The notes under the pieces are model-generated. The model saw only the letters and a program-made list of their open reading frames with translations, was not told the DNA's origin and ran no database searches. This document shows positions 1-9,506 of a stretch of DNA of 64,000 nucleotides, piece by piece. This stretch comes from Caballeronia cordobensis (GTDB lineage: Bacteria; Pseudomonadota; Gammaproteobacteria; Burkholderiales; Burkholderiaceae), in assembly GCF_001544575.2 (NCBI RefSeq), contig NZ_FCNY02000012.1, forward strand, positions 62,001 through 126,000, given 5' to 3'. Numbering within the stretch: position 1 is the first letter of the stretch; each line of letters begins with the position of its first letter. The position numbers were made by a program, and so were the translations under genes.

Positions 1-2
1 CG

Positions 3-365
3 CACGCGGTGCTCGACATCATCGACGAGGAAGCACTGTGCGAGCGCGCTGTCGTGCTCGGCGACAAGCTCAAGGCGAAACTCGAATCGCTCAGGCGCGA
101 TGTGCCGCAGATCGCGGATGTGCGCGGGCCTGGTGCGATGATCGCGGTCGAGTTCTGCACGCCGGGTTCCAATGATGCGGATGCTGCGTTTGCCAAGCTC
201 GTGCAGACGCGCGCGCTGGAGCGCGGGTTGTTGCTGCTCGTGTGTGGGGTGTATTCGAACGTCGTTCGGTTCTTGTTTCCGCTCACGATTCAGGATCAGG
301 TTTTTGATGAGGCTTTGGGGATTCTTGAAGAGGTTTTGATGGAGAGTGTTGGCGTGGCGGTTTGA
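3..365 (+). CDS. gabT: 4-aminobutyrate aminotransferase, C-terminal part (cut by window edge)
   Basis: The last 120 residues of a class-III PLP-dependent aminotransferase. The segment carries the typical small-domain motif (VRGPGAMIAVEF) and the C-terminal stretch ending LFPLTI...ALGILEEVL. The family transfers the amino group of GABA to 2-oxoglutarate, giving succinate semialdehyde in the cytosol. The next gene is a succinate-semialdehyde dehydrogenase, which supports the GABA assignment over other class-III aminotransferases. The 5' end, with the PLP lysine, lies outside the window. A large inverted repeat separates it from gabD, so co-transcription is uncertain. Confidence 0.85.
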   Translation, partial: HAVLDIIDEEALCERAVVLGDKLKAKLESLRRDVPQIADVRGPGAMIAVEFCTPGSNDADAAFAKLVQTRALERGLLLLVCGVYSNVVRFLFPLTIQDQVFDEALGILEEVLMESVGVAV

Positions 366-390
366 TTTTTTTTCGCCGGATCCCGTTTTC

Positions 391-963
391 GCCGGATCCC
401 GATTTCGCGTTGGTTTATTAGCACTGCCCCTGTGCGGGGCGGCACCTACTTTCTTTGCTGCTGCAAAGAAAGTAGGCAAAGAAAGCAGCCTTCTCACCGC
501 CCGCGGTCACACGCACGTTGGCCATTTTTCTCCTCGGAGAACGGCCCTCGCCTAAAGAGTGCCCTCGTAAACCCATCGGGCTTGGATCGCGCACGGTCTG
601 ACAAGCCAGTGCGCGAAGCGCGCTGGCTCAGCGCGAAATAGCTTCGGCACAGCGCTACGCGCTGCCGTTGGGTATGCAAGGGAAACCCATCGGCCGCGAA
701 GCGGGCCGGAGCTTGAAATGGCTGTACCCGTTTGTTGGGCGGCGCGACGTGACGGATCGTGCGCGATCCAAGCCCGATTGGGCTTGTGAGGGCACTCTTT
801 AGGCGAGGGCCGTTCCCCGAGGAGAAGAATGGCCAACGTGCGTGTGACCGCGGGCGGTGACAAAGCTGCTTTCTTTGGTGACTTTCTTTGCAGCAGCAAA
901 GAAAGTTACCCCCGCCCCGGGGAGGGGCAGTGCTAATAAACCAACACGAAAACGGGATCCGGC
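391..963. repeat. Long imperfect inverted-repeat element between gabT and gabD
   Basis: Two arms of about 208 bp (391-598 and 754-963) are imperfect reverse complements, enclosing about 155 bp of unrelated centre. Matching blocks include GCCGGATCCCG at the outer tips, TGGTTTATTAGCACTGCCCC, the CACCGCCCGCGGTCACACGC block, CCTCGCCTAAAGAGTGCCCT, and the inner CTTGGATCGCGCAC. Inside the left arm is a perfect 14-bp hairpin with a TGCT loop (445-476); the right arm has an 11-bp version (881-906). No convincing coding region lies inside, and the ORFs there are reading-frame shadows. From memory, hairpins with ACTTTCTTTGC/GCAAAGAAAGT are scattered through Burkholderia-group genomes, so this is probably a dispersed extragenic repeat in a head-to-head pair. 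It carries no transposase. Confidence 0.8.
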
Positions 964-969
964 AACAAA

Positions 970-1014
970 GCAAACGCAATCGCAATCGCAATCGCGAACG
1001 CGAACGCAAACGCA
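970..1014 (+). repeat. Hexanucleotide repeat tract upstream of gabD
   Basis: About seven tandem degenerate hexamers of the form CAATCG / CGAACG / CAAACG fill the stretch between the inverted repeat and the gabD ribosome binding region. Units 2-4 are identical CAATCG. The tract ends about 25 nt before the gabD ATG, inside its leader. Confidence 0.75.
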
Positions 1015-1040
1015 ACCCCCACCGCCCAAAAGGCAAAAAA

Positions 1041-2489
1041 ATGCACCTCCAAGACCCAACCCTCCTGCGCCACGAAGCCTACATCGCCGGCGAATGGCAA
1101 CAATCCAGCGACGGAAAAACCTTCGCCATCACGAACCCGGCCACCGGCGAATCGCTAGGCACCGTCCCCCTCATGGGCGCAAGCGAAACAAAACGCGCGA
1201 TCGAAGCCGCCAACGCCGCCTGGCCCGCCTGGCGCAAGAAAACGGCAAAGGAACGCGCCATCATCCTGCGCCGTTGGTTCGACCTGATGACGGAAAACGC
1301 CGACGATCTCGCGCTCATCCTCACCACCGAACAAGGCAAGCCGCTCGCCGAAGCAAAGGGCGAAATCGCCTACGCGGCATCGTTCATCGAATGGTTCGCG
1401 GAGGAAGGCAAGCGCGTCGCCGGCGATACCCTCGCGTCGCCCGCCGCCGACAAGCGCATCGTCGTGACGAAGGAGCCGATCGGCGTCTGTGCCGCCATCA
1501 CGCCGTGGAACTTCCCCGCCGCGATGATCACGCGCAAGGTCGGACCCGCGCTCGCGGCCGGCTGCCCGATCGTCGTGAAGCCCGCCGAAGCAACACCCTT
1601 TTCCGCGCTCGCGCTCGCCGTGCTCGCGGAACGCGCCGGCATTCCGAAAGGCGTGCTCAGCATCGTAACCGGCGACCCGAAAGCGATCGGCGGCGAAATG
1701 ACGAGCAATCCGATCGTGCGCAAGCTGTCGTTCACCGGCTCGACCGCGGTCGGCCGCCTGCTGATGGCGCAAAGCGCGCCGACGGTCAAGAAGGTGACGC
1801 TGGAACTCGGCGGCAACGCACCGTTCATCGTGTTCGACGACGCCGATCTCGACGCCGCCGTGGAAGGCGCGATCGCGTCGAAATATCGCAACAGCGGCCA
1901 GACCTGCGTCTGCACGAACCGCTTCTTCGTGCACGAGCGCGTCTACGATGCTTTCGCGCAAAAGATGGCGGCGGCGGTCAAAGGGCTCAAGGTCGGGCGC
2001 GGCACGGAAAGCGGCGTGGCGCTCGGCCCGCTCATCAACGAAGCAGCCGTGCAGAAGGTCGAGTCGCATATCGAGGACGCGCTCGCAAAAGGCGCGTCGC
2101 TGGCGTCGGGCGGCAAGCGTCACGCGCTGGGTCACGGCTTCTTCGAGCCGACCGTGCTGACAGGCGTCACGCCCGAAATGAAAGTGGCGAAAGAAGAAAC
2201 CTTCGGTCCGCTCGCGCCGATCTTCAAGTTCTCGTCCGACGAAGAAGTCGTGCGCCTCGCCAACGACACCGAGTTCGGCCTCGCCGCCTACTTCTATAGC
2301 CGCGACATCGGCCGCATCTGGCGCGTGGCCGAAGCGCTCGAATACGGCATGGTCGGCATCAACACCGGACTGATCTCCAATGAAGTGGCGCCGTTCGGCG
2401 GCGTGAAGCAATCGGGCCTCGGCCGTGAAGGCTCGCACTACGGCATCGACGATTACGTCGTCATCAAGTATCTGTGCATGGCTGTTTGA
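1041..2489 (+). CDS. gabD: Succinate-semialdehyde dehydrogenase (NADP+)
   Basis: A 482-residue aldehyde dehydrogenase that oxidises succinate semialdehyde to succinate, the second step of GABA breakdown. Visible motifs are PWNFPAAM (cofactor-binding loop), FTGSTAVGR, ELGGNAPF with the general-base Glu at about residue 255, and SGQTCVC with the nucleophile Cys at about residue 289; the second Cys two residues later is typical of GabD. The start is the ATG at 1041, giving MHLQDPTLLRHEAYIAGEW. The open frame extends upstream through the repeat tract, but that part is low-complexity and not protein-like. The pairing with gabT upstream supports the role. A strong terminator follows at 2515. Confidence 0.93.
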   Translation: MHLQDPTLLRHEAYIAGEWQQSSDGKTFAITNPATGESLGTVPLMGASETKRAIEAANAAWPAWRKKTAKERAIILRRWFDLMTENADDLALILTTEQGKPLAEAKGEIAYAASFIEWFAEEGKRVAGDTLASPAADKRIVVTKEPIGVCAAITPWNFPAAMITRKVGPALAAGCPIVVKPAEATPFSALALAVLAERAGIPKGVLSIVTGDPKAIGGEMTSNPIVRKLSFTGSTAVGRLLMAQSAPTVKKVTLELGGNAPFIVFDDADLDAAVEGAIASKYRNSGQTCVCTNRFFVHERVYDAFAQKMAAAVKGLKVGRGTESGVALGPLINEAAVQKVESHIEDALAKGASLASGGKRHALGHGFFEPTVLTGVTPEMKVAKEETFGPLAPIFKFSSDEEVVRLANDTEFGLAAYFYSRDIGRIWRVAEALEYGMVGINTGLISNEVAPFGGVKQSGLGREGSHYGIDDYVVIKYLCMAV

Positions 2490-2514
2490 TCGCCCAACGA
2501 TGATCGCCCAATGA

Positions 2515-2547
2515 AAAGGCCTCGGCATTCGTCATGCCGAGGCCTTT
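2515..2547. terminator. Bidirectional rho-independent terminator
   Basis: Perfect 14-bp stem AAAGGCCTCGGCAT / ATGCCGAGGCCTTT with a five-base loop. It sits between gabD (+) and the convergent exported-protein gene (-), and the flanking A and T runs allow it to serve both strands. Confidence 0.85.
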
Positions 2548-2569
2548 CTGCTTTGACAGCGCGCGCGTC

Positions 2570-3181
2570 TTAGTTCGAAGCGGTCGCCGCGGGCGGCGTC
2601 ACCTTGACCGCCAGCGCTGCCACGTACACCGCGTGAACCTTGTCGCCGTTCTTCAGCTTGCTCACGTCGACGTCCTTCGCGATATCGAGACTCATGGTGT
2701 GGAGCGGGCCGCGCAGCGTGATCGTGCGCTTCGCCGCATCGACCTTCACGACCGTCGCGAGCACTTCGACCTGGCGCACCGCATCGAAACCGGCGACGAC
2801 GTTCGCGCCCGAAGCCGGCGCAACCACGGTCGTGTCGACGCGAGCGCGGTCGCTCTTATCGGTCGCCGTCGATTTGCTGATGTCCATCAGCAGCGCATTC
2901 TTGTAGTACACGTCCACGATGTCGCCGACCTTCAGCTTGTCGAAATTCGTGGCCTGCTTACCCACCGGCAACATGACGTCGCCGTTCTGGTCCTGCAGCA
3001 TCAGCACACGGTTGGCCGTGTCGATGCCCTTGATGACCGACTGGAGATGAACCGGATTCTCCGACATTGCGACTTGTTCGGCCGTCTTCACGAGCGCATC
3101 GCTCTGTGCAAACGCGGAACCGATCGATGCTGCCATCGCGGTTGTCGCCAGGATGGACATTGCGCGCAGTTTCATGTTCAT
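2570..3181 (-). CDS. Exported hypothetical protein with two repeated beta-domains
   Basis: A 203-residue protein with a clear signal peptide (hydrophobic core SILATTAMAASIGSAFAQ, cleavage after AFA near residue 25). The mature part holds two similar segments of the pattern V-x-x-V/I-D-x-A-x-R-x-(I/L)-x-L followed by (K)L(K)xGD-V, at about residues 48-92 and 143-190. This suggests two small OB- or barrel-like domains in the periplasm. The gene 4800-5312 encodes a protein of the same layout. An AAAGAGGGAAAG ribosome site precedes the start. No enzymatic motif is visible and the function is unknown. Confidence 0.7.
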   Translation of the reverse strand: MNMKLRAMSILATTAMAASIGSAFAQSDALVKTAEQVAMSENPVHLQSVIKGIDTANRVLMLQDQNGDVMLPVGKQATNFDKLKVGDIVDVYYKNALLMDISKSTATDKSDRARVDTTVVAPASGANVVAGFDAVRQVEVLATVVKVDAAKRTITLRGPLHTMSLDIAKDVDVSKLKNGDKVHAVYVAALAVKVTPPAATASN

Positions 3182-3436
3182 GCTTTCCCTCTTTTTAGAT
3201 TTGCATTGCTAATTTTTGAGATTGACAATGCGATTACAGAAACCAAAACGGAGGATTTATACCGCCCTACACATGTGAAAGTCCAAATACCGGTCAATTT
3301 GTTGCAATCGAGCCGATGCGCCGCATCGGTGCACCGGCGGCGCAGACTTTTCCTACCGGGTAGAATCGGCTCTGACTCTGGCGCAGCCGTCCTTGATGCG
3401 CCTTCTTGCCGCTTCTTCGATCCTCTCTGGGGCGCT

Positions 3437-4600
3437 ATGCGACGCTCGGCTTTCTTTCTCCGCTTCATCGGCATCGGCATTCTTTTTCATCTCTACGTCG
3501 GCGTGCGGCTCATTCCGGACGCGCCCGTCGGCGTGCCGCTCAAGACGCTGGCGGCGGTGCTGCTTGCAGCGTCGGTCATTCTCATTCCGCTCGGCATGGC
3601 GGCGCGTCAGATCGAACCGCCGTCGCTCGCCGATCGCCTCGCCTGGCTCGGGCTCACCGCGCTCGGCTTTTTCTCCTCGCTGCTTCTTCTGACCTTCGCG
3701 CGCGACGTGATGCTCTTCTTCGTGCATCTTCTCGACTGGCTGCGTGGCGTGCCCGTCGGCTCGCCGCGGCTCGTGGCGTATAGCGCGCTCGCGGTGCCCG
3801 TGCTCGCCGTGCTCTTCTCCGCGATCGGTTTCTACAACGCGCGCCGGCGCGCGCCGGTCGTCAGCGTGGACGTGCCCATCGACGATCTGCCGGCCGCGCT
3901 CGACGGCTTCACCATCGTGCAGATCAGCGATATTCACGTCGGGCCGACGATCAAGCGTCACTACGTGGAGCGCATCGTCGCGGCGGTGAACGGGCTCGAA
4001 CCGGATCTGATCGCCGTGACGGGCGATGTCGTCGATGGCACCGTGCCCAATCTCGCCGACCACACGCGCCCGCTCGCGGGTCTCTCCGCGCGGCACGGCG
4101 CGTTTCTCGTCACCGGGAATCACGAGTACTACTCGGGCGCGGACAAATGGATTGCCGAATTTCGCCGCCTGGGTCTGAACGTGCTGCTCAATCAGCATGT
4201 GGTGCTGAACCACGACGGCGCGCAAGCCGTGGTGGCGGGCGTCACCGATTACAGCGCGGGCAGCTTCGATCCCGCGCATCGCAGCGATCCGGCGAAGGCG
4301 ATCAGCGGCGCGCCGGACTCCGCTGCCGTGCGCGTGCTGCTCGCGCATCAGCCGCGCAGCGCCGCCGCGGCGGCCGAAGCGGGTTTCACCTTGCAGCTTT
4401 CGGGACACACGCACGGCGGTCAGTTTCTGCCATGGAATTTCTTCGTGCGCCTGCAGCAACCGTTCGTCGCGGGGCTCGAAAAGGTGGGTGGACTGTGGGT
4501 CTACACGAGCCGCGGCACCGGCTATTGGGGACCGCCGAAACGTCTGGGCGCGCCGTCCGAAATCACGCGGGTCCGGCTGGTGCCGTCGACGCCGGCATGA
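3437..4600 (+). CDS. Membrane-anchored metallophosphoesterase
   Basis: A 387-residue calcineurin-type phosphoesterase. The N-terminal 140 residues contain about four hydrophobic helices. The catalytic domain shows the full metal-binding set: SDIHVGP (about residue 165), TGDVVDG, TGNHEYYSG, LLAHQPRS and SGHTHGGQ. This is the YaeI/YkuE-like branch, which usually acts on phosphate esters at the membrane surface; the substrate is not evident. The open frame continues far upstream, but the protein-like region begins at this ATG (MRRSAFFLRFIGIGILF). It lies between two related exported proteins on the opposite strand. Confidence 0.85.
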   Translation: MRRSAFFLRFIGIGILFHLYVGVRLIPDAPVGVPLKTLAAVLLAASVILIPLGMAARQIEPPSLADRLAWLGLTALGFFSSLLLLTFARDVMLFFVHLLDWLRGVPVGSPRLVAYSALAVPVLAVLFSAIGFYNARRRAPVVSVDVPIDDLPAALDGFTIVQISDIHVGPTIKRHYVERIVAAVNGLEPDLIAVTGDVVDGTVPNLADHTRPLAGLSARHGAFLVTGNHEYYSGADKWIAEFRRLGLNVLLNQHVVLNHDGAQAVVAGVTDYSAGSFDPAHRSDPAKAISGAPDSAAVRVLLAHQPRSAAAAAEAGFTLQLSGHTHGGQFLPWNFFVRLQQPFVAGLEKVGGLWVYTSRGTGYWGPPKRLGAPSEITRVRLVPSTPA

Positions 4601-4615
4601 CGCGGGCGACGGCAT

Positions 4616-4652
4616 AAAAAAAGGACGCGCGCCGCGATTGCGACGCACGTCC
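4616..4652 (-). terminator. Terminator for the minus-strand exported protein
   Basis: A 13-bp stem (4623-4635 with 4640-4652, two G:U-type positions) preceded on the plus strand by a run of A, which reads as a U-tract on the minus strand. It lies about 150 bp beyond the stop of the gene at 4800 and just after the phosphoesterase stop, so it may also serve the plus strand weakly. Confidence 0.65.
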
Positions 4653-4799
4653 TGTGCGCTCGGGGGAAAGCGCTGCGTCCGGACAAGGGGATGAACGGAC
4701 GCGCTCGACATGACGGGCGGGGCCCCGCCAGTGAGTGATACAAAATTAATTGAGCCGAAAAAGCGGGACCATCAGAATTGTCCTAAAGAGCCGCGCCGA

Positions 4800-5312
4800 T
4801 TATTGCTTCTTTTGTGATGGCGTCGGGCGGTTGTTCAAGGTATCGACCCGGACCGTTGCGCCGCTTGCAAGCGTGCTCGCCTGACGCGCATCGCGCGCGC
4901 GTACTTCGATCGGCACATTGTCGGCATCCTTCAGCATGACGACGCCCGTGGCGGCGTCGACGCTCGTCACTTGCGCGACGAAACGCTTGTCGCCGGGGAT
5001 GGCCTGCTGGAGCTGCGCATGCCCGACCGGTGTCAGCGTCACGGGTTGAAGCGCCGAACTCTTGATGCGCGTGCCGAGCGGCAGCTTGTCGAGGTCTTGC
5101 ATGGCCGGGCTCACGTTCAATTGCGTCGAGACGCCTTGTGCGTTCACGACCGTGACACGATGCGCGCTCGCATCGACCGCCTTCACCTCGCCGATGACCT
5201 GCACGACCATCTGCCCTTCGATGGGCGATGAGGCGCGGTCCGCCATCGCATTGGTGCCGTATAGCGCGATCAGTGAAGCCGCAAGCATGCGTCCAAGTGT
5301 CTTCGTATTCAT
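4800..5312 (-). CDS. Exported hypothetical protein, related in layout to the 2570-3181 product
   Basis: A 170-residue protein with a signal peptide (MLAASLIALYGTNAMA, cleavage near residue 24). Two successive segments, each V-x-(A/S)-VD-A-x-x-x-x-V-x-(V/L) followed by a strand and G-(T/A)-x-(I/V), match the pattern in the protein at 2570-3181. The start is the second in-frame ATG (MNTKTLGRML), which has a GAAGGA ribosome site; the longer version adds a non-hydrophobic leader before the signal peptide. The C-terminus is basic and ends KKQ. Role unknown; a periplasmic location is inferred from the leader. Confidence 0.7.
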   Translation of the reverse strand: MNTKTLGRMLAASLIALYGTNAMADRASSPIEGQMVVQVIGEVKAVDASAHRVTVVNAQGVSTQLNVSPAMQDLDKLPLGTRIKSSALQPVTLTPVGHAQLQQAIPGDKRFVAQVTSVDAATGVVMLKDADNVPIEVRARDARQASTLASGATVRVDTLNNRPTPSQKKQ

Positions 5313-5446
5313 GATTTTTTCCTTCGTGCCGTTTGTAATGCAAATCGAAGGATAGGATTGTGCCGACGAATTCGCCATTCGTATGACGCATGGGGCGCGA
5401 AATTTTGTGGCAGACGCCGTAATGCTTGCCTACTGGCAAGGTGACG

Positions 5447-6493
5447 CTACCGCTTCGGCGATACCGCCGCGGGCGTCGTCGCGTAGACGCTCTTATGCGG
5501 AGCGGTGCCTTCTCTCGGCCAGTCCGAGCGCGCATCGAAAAACCATTCCGCGCGCTCGCGGCCCTTGCGGATCAGCGCATGCAGCAGCGCGGGATTGCGA
5601 TCGAGCTTCGACGCATAGTCGAGCGGCCCGGGATAATCCTTCGCGTCGAGTTGCATCTGCACGACGCGAACCTTGATCGGCTTGTAGCGTTGCGCGAGCG
5701 ATGCATCGGCCTTGAGCCATTCGTTGACGCGCGTCGTGAAGTACAACTCCTGACCGAGCGCGAGATTGCCCGCGAGCTCGTTGCGCCGGTCGATGATCTC
5801 GTTCATCGACTCGGGCAATTCCCGGCGATGCTGCGGATTGATCTGCACTACCCATATTTCGTCGGGCCGCATGTCCTTCGCGAAATCGGTGAACTCGCGC
5901 ACGGGCGGGTTGCTGCTGAAGAGGCCGTCCCAGCACATGCGCCCGTCCGCCTCGACCGCGCGATACAGCGGCGGCACCGCGGCCGATGCCACCAGTTGGT
6001 CCTGATCGAGCCTGTCGCCGGGAAAGATCACGCGGTCGCCCGTGCGCACGTCGGTCGCGCCGACCAGCAGCGTGGGTTTCGCGCGCTGCTCCGGCGCCGC
6101 GGGCAGCGACGCGAACGGCAAATGCCGGTCGAGCAGCTCGCGCAAACGCTCCTCGGCGACGGGCGGATACAGATAAGGGCTGATCTCGGCATTGACCGGC
6201 AGCCGCGCGTACCAGGTGCCGAGCGCGTTGGCGACGATATCCGGCCCCTCGCGCGCCTCCAGATCCTTCCAGAAGGCGGCGAGGCGCCGTCTGGCGTCGG
6301 CGGGGCCGCCCAGCAGCAAGCCCGCCCACGCAAGCGCGCTGCACATCGCGCCGCCCGAGGTTCCCGACAGCGCGACGAGCTCGAAGCGGCCGAAGCATGC
6401 GTCGCTCAACAGCCGGTCCAGCACGCCCGCTGCGAACGCCGCATGGCTGCCGCCGCCCTGACACGCGATCGCTACTTTGGGAATCGCCGCCAT
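5447..6493 (-). CDS. Patatin-like phospholipase
   Basis: A 348-residue patatin-family lipid acyl hydrolase. Near the N-terminus is the glycine-rich oxyanion motif CQGGGSHAAF, then the nucleophile elbow GTSGG (Ser at about residue 45), and the catalytic Asp in WDGLFSSNPP (about residue 155). There is no signal peptide. Family members cleave acyl chains from phospholipids; here the enzyme is probably cytosolic or peripherally membrane-bound. It is followed closely by an isochorismatase-like gene on the same strand, but nothing links their functions. Confidence 0.85.
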   Translation of the reverse strand: MAAIPKVAIACQGGGSHAAFAAGVLDRLLSDACFGRFELVALSGTSGGAMCSALAWAGLLLGGPADARRRLAAFWKDLEAREGPDIVANALGTWYARLPVNAEISPYLYPPVAEERLRELLDRHLPFASLPAAPEQRAKPTLLVGATDVRTGDRVIFPGDRLDQDQLVASAAVPPLYRAVEADGRMCWDGLFSSNPPVREFTDFAKDMRPDEIWVVQINPQHRRELPESMNEIIDRRNELAGNLALGQELYFTTRVNEWLKADASLAQRYKPIKVRVVQMQLDAKDYPGPLDYASKLDRNPALLHALIRKGRERAEWFFDARSDWPREGTAPHKSVYATTPAAVSPKR

Positions 6494-6554
6494 CGCCGCA
6501 CCTCCCGCGCCCGTCGATATGAGACGTACGCTACAGCATAGGCGACGCGCGCCG

Positions 6555-7136
6555 CTATGCCAGCGCCGCCAGCACCTGCTGCGTCGAACGGATCCGGCCG
6601 ATGCGCGGAAAGATGGCGCGGAGCGTGGATTCGTGCGTGTCGGCGCGCAGGTCGCTCATCGCGTCTTCGACGAAGATCTGCTCGTAGCCGCGCTCATGCG
6701 CGCCGCGCGCGGTCGTATCGACGCCGATCGCCGTCGCGATGCCGCCCAGCACGATCGTATCGATGCCGCGCCGGCGCAGATGCGAATCGAGGTCCGTACC
6801 GTAAAACGCGCCCCACTGCCGCTTGGTGACGACGATATCCGACGCCTCGACGCCGAGTTCCGCGCATAGCTCGCTCCAGCCCGCGGGCGCCGGCGCTTCC
6901 TGCGCCTGCCCCGCGTCGGTGATCGGGCGCAGGCCGCCCGGCGCGTTCGGAAACGCCACTTTCACGAGCACGACCGGCGCGCCGAGCGCGCGGAACCGGT
7001 CGGCGAGCGCGCGCGCGTTGGCAAGCACGCTCGCGGCGTCGTGAGGCTGCACGGGCAAGGCGGCGATGCCCTTTTGCAAATCGATCAGCACGAGCGCGGT
7101 CTTCGCGGCATCGAGCTTGAGTTCAGGTGCGTTCAT
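6555..7136 (-). CDS. Isochorismatase-family hydrolase lacking the usual catalytic Cys
   Basis: A 193-residue isochorismatase-fold protein. The catalytic Asp is present in LVLIDLQKG and the Lys in VVTKRQWGAF. The cis-peptide segment reads GGIATAIGVDTTARGA; the position that normally holds the nucleophile Cys (IAT-x-x-C) is Gly. That substitution is shared by some annotated family members, whose activity is unclear. The start at 7136 gives MNAPELKLDAAKTALVLIDL; the open frame upstream overlaps msrB out of frame. It sits 23 bp after msrB, so the two probably share a transcript. The substrate cannot be inferred. Confidence 0.8.
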   Translation of the reverse strand: MNAPELKLDAAKTALVLIDLQKGIAALPVQPHDAASVLANARALADRFRALGAPVVLVKVAFPNAPGGLRPITDAGQAQEAPAPAGWSELCAELGVEASDIVVTKRQWGAFYGTDLDSHLRRRGIDTIVLGGIATAIGVDTTARGAHERGYEQIFVEDAMSDLRADTHESTLRAIFPRIGRIRSTQQVLAALA

Positions 7137-7159
7137 GGGAAAGCCGGAAGATGAATGGA

Positions 7160-7645
7160 TTATTGCGGGGCGTCGGGCCGGAATTCGAGCGCCGCGCCGT
7201 TCATGCAGTAGCGCAGGCCCGTGGGCTTCGGGCCGTCGTCGAAGACATGGCCGAGATGACCGCCGCAACGCCGGCAATGCACCTCGTTGCGCATGTGGCC
7301 GGTCGCCTCCGCGTGCATCGCGACGGCGCCGTCGAGCGGTTTCCAAAAACTCGGCCAGCCGGTGCCGCTCTCGAATTTCGTCGCCGATGAAAACATCGCG
7401 AGGCCGCATCCGGCGCACGCGTAGACGCCGTCGCGGCCTTCCTTGAGCAGCGGGCTCGCGAACGGCGGCTCGGTGCCGCCGCGCCGGAGCACGCGATATT
7501 GCTCGGATGACAGGCGTCGCCGCCAGCCGGCGCTGCCGTGATCGATTTCGTACGGCCGGGCAGGCGCCGCATGAGCCGGGCCGCCGGCGAACGCGGCCGC
7601 CATCGCATCGAGGAAATTGCGCTTCGTGCGTTTCATGATTTTCAT
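7160..7645 (-). CDS. msrB: Methionine-R-sulfoxide reductase MsrB with an export-like leader
   Basis: A 161-residue MsrB that reduces methionine-R-sulfoxide in oxidised proteins. Two zinc-binding pairs (CAGC and CRRC), the family core FESGTGWPSF, the H-x-G-H-V-F-D-D block and the C-terminal RYCMNGAAL with the catalytic Cys are all present. The N-terminus (KRTKRNFLDAMAAAFAGGPAHA) resembles a signal or Tat-like leader with Lys-Arg in place of Arg-Arg, suggesting a periplasmic enzyme, but this is uncertain. An isochorismatase-like gene follows closely. Confidence 0.88.
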   Translation of the reverse strand: MKIMKRTKRNFLDAMAAAFAGGPAHAAPARPYEIDHGSAGWRRRLSSEQYRVLRRGGTEPPFASPLLKEGRDGVYACAGCGLAMFSSATKFESGTGWPSFWKPLDGAVAMHAEATGHMRNEVHCRRCGGHLGHVFDDGPKPTGLRYCMNGAALEFRPDAPQ

Positions 7646-7690
7646 CCGATGAACGCCCTCATGCCCGGCCGCCGCGCGAGGCGCGCCGCC

Positions 7691-8448
7691 TTATGATTTG
7701 AGCCGGTATCCGGTCCGGAAAATCCACGCGACGATCGCGATGAATACGGCCAGAAACACCAGCGTCATGCCGAAACTCACGCCGACTTCGACATCGGCGA
7801 GCCCGTAAAAGCTCCAGCGAAAGCCGCTGATCAGGTACACGACCGGGTTGAACAGCGCCACGGTCTTCCAGAACGGCGGCAGGATGTTGATCGAATAGAA
7901 GCTGCCGCCGAGAAACGTGAGCGGCGTGACGATCAGAAGCGGAATGATCTGCAGCTTCTCGAAACCGTCCGCCCAGATGCCGATGATGAACCCTAGCAGG
8001 CTGAACGTCACGGAGGTGAGCAGCAGAAACACGATCATCCAGACGGGGTGATCGATTCTGAGCGGAACGAAAAGTCCTGCCGTCAGAAGAATGATCAGCC
8101 CGAGAATGACGGATTTGGTCGCAGCCGCGCCCACGTAGCTCACGACCAGCTCGAAGTACGACACCGGCGCGGACAGCAGCTCGTAGATCGTGCCCGTGAA
8201 CTTCGGAAAATAGATGCCGAAAGACGCATTCGCGATGCTTTGCGTGAGCAGGGACAGCATGACGAGGCCGGGCACGATGAACGCGCCGTAGCTGATGCCG
8301 TCCACTTCCGGAATGCGCGAGCCGATGGCCGCGCCGAACACGACGAAATAAAGCGACGTGGAAATGACCGGCGACACGATGCTCTGCATCAGCGTGCGCC
8401 CGGCGCGCGCCATCTCGAAACGGTAGATCGCGCGAACGGCGTATAGAT

Positions 8449-8452
<4 letters not shown>
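7691..8452 (-). CDS. ABC-2 type transporter permease
   Basis: A 253-residue permease with six predicted membrane helices and the ABC-2 family segment around SYGAFIVPGLVMLSLL and LLIVTPLTFLGGSFY. It overlaps the upstream ATPase gene by 4 nt (ATGA), so the two are translationally coupled and form one exporter. This branch (YadH/NodJ-like) exports drugs, lipids or polysaccharide; the substrate is not evident. Confidence 0.88.
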
Positions 8453-9375
<923 letters not shown>

Positions 9376-9506
9376 GGCGTGGACGATAGCAGATACCGCG
9401 CGATCCGGCTTGGTCGGCAGGGGTCGTCCCGGGTCGTCCATTCGGCCGATGTTCGACATGCGCCGCGCTGCCTACAATGCACTGCTGAATGCAAGGAGCC
9501 GACATC

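Noticed and set aside
391..963. Inverted repeats interpreted as ends of an insertion sequence
   Set aside because: No transposase frame between the arms, which are too close together (about 155 bp), and no target duplication was evident.
970..1014. Short repeats considered as a CRISPR remnant
   Set aside because: Units are 6 bp and contiguous, with no spacers; this is a microsatellite-like tract.
2534..3436. Upstream extension of the phosphoesterase frame by 301 codons
   Set aside because: It runs antisense through the exported-protein gene and is rich in His/Arg low-complexity sequence; the family N-terminus starts at 3437.
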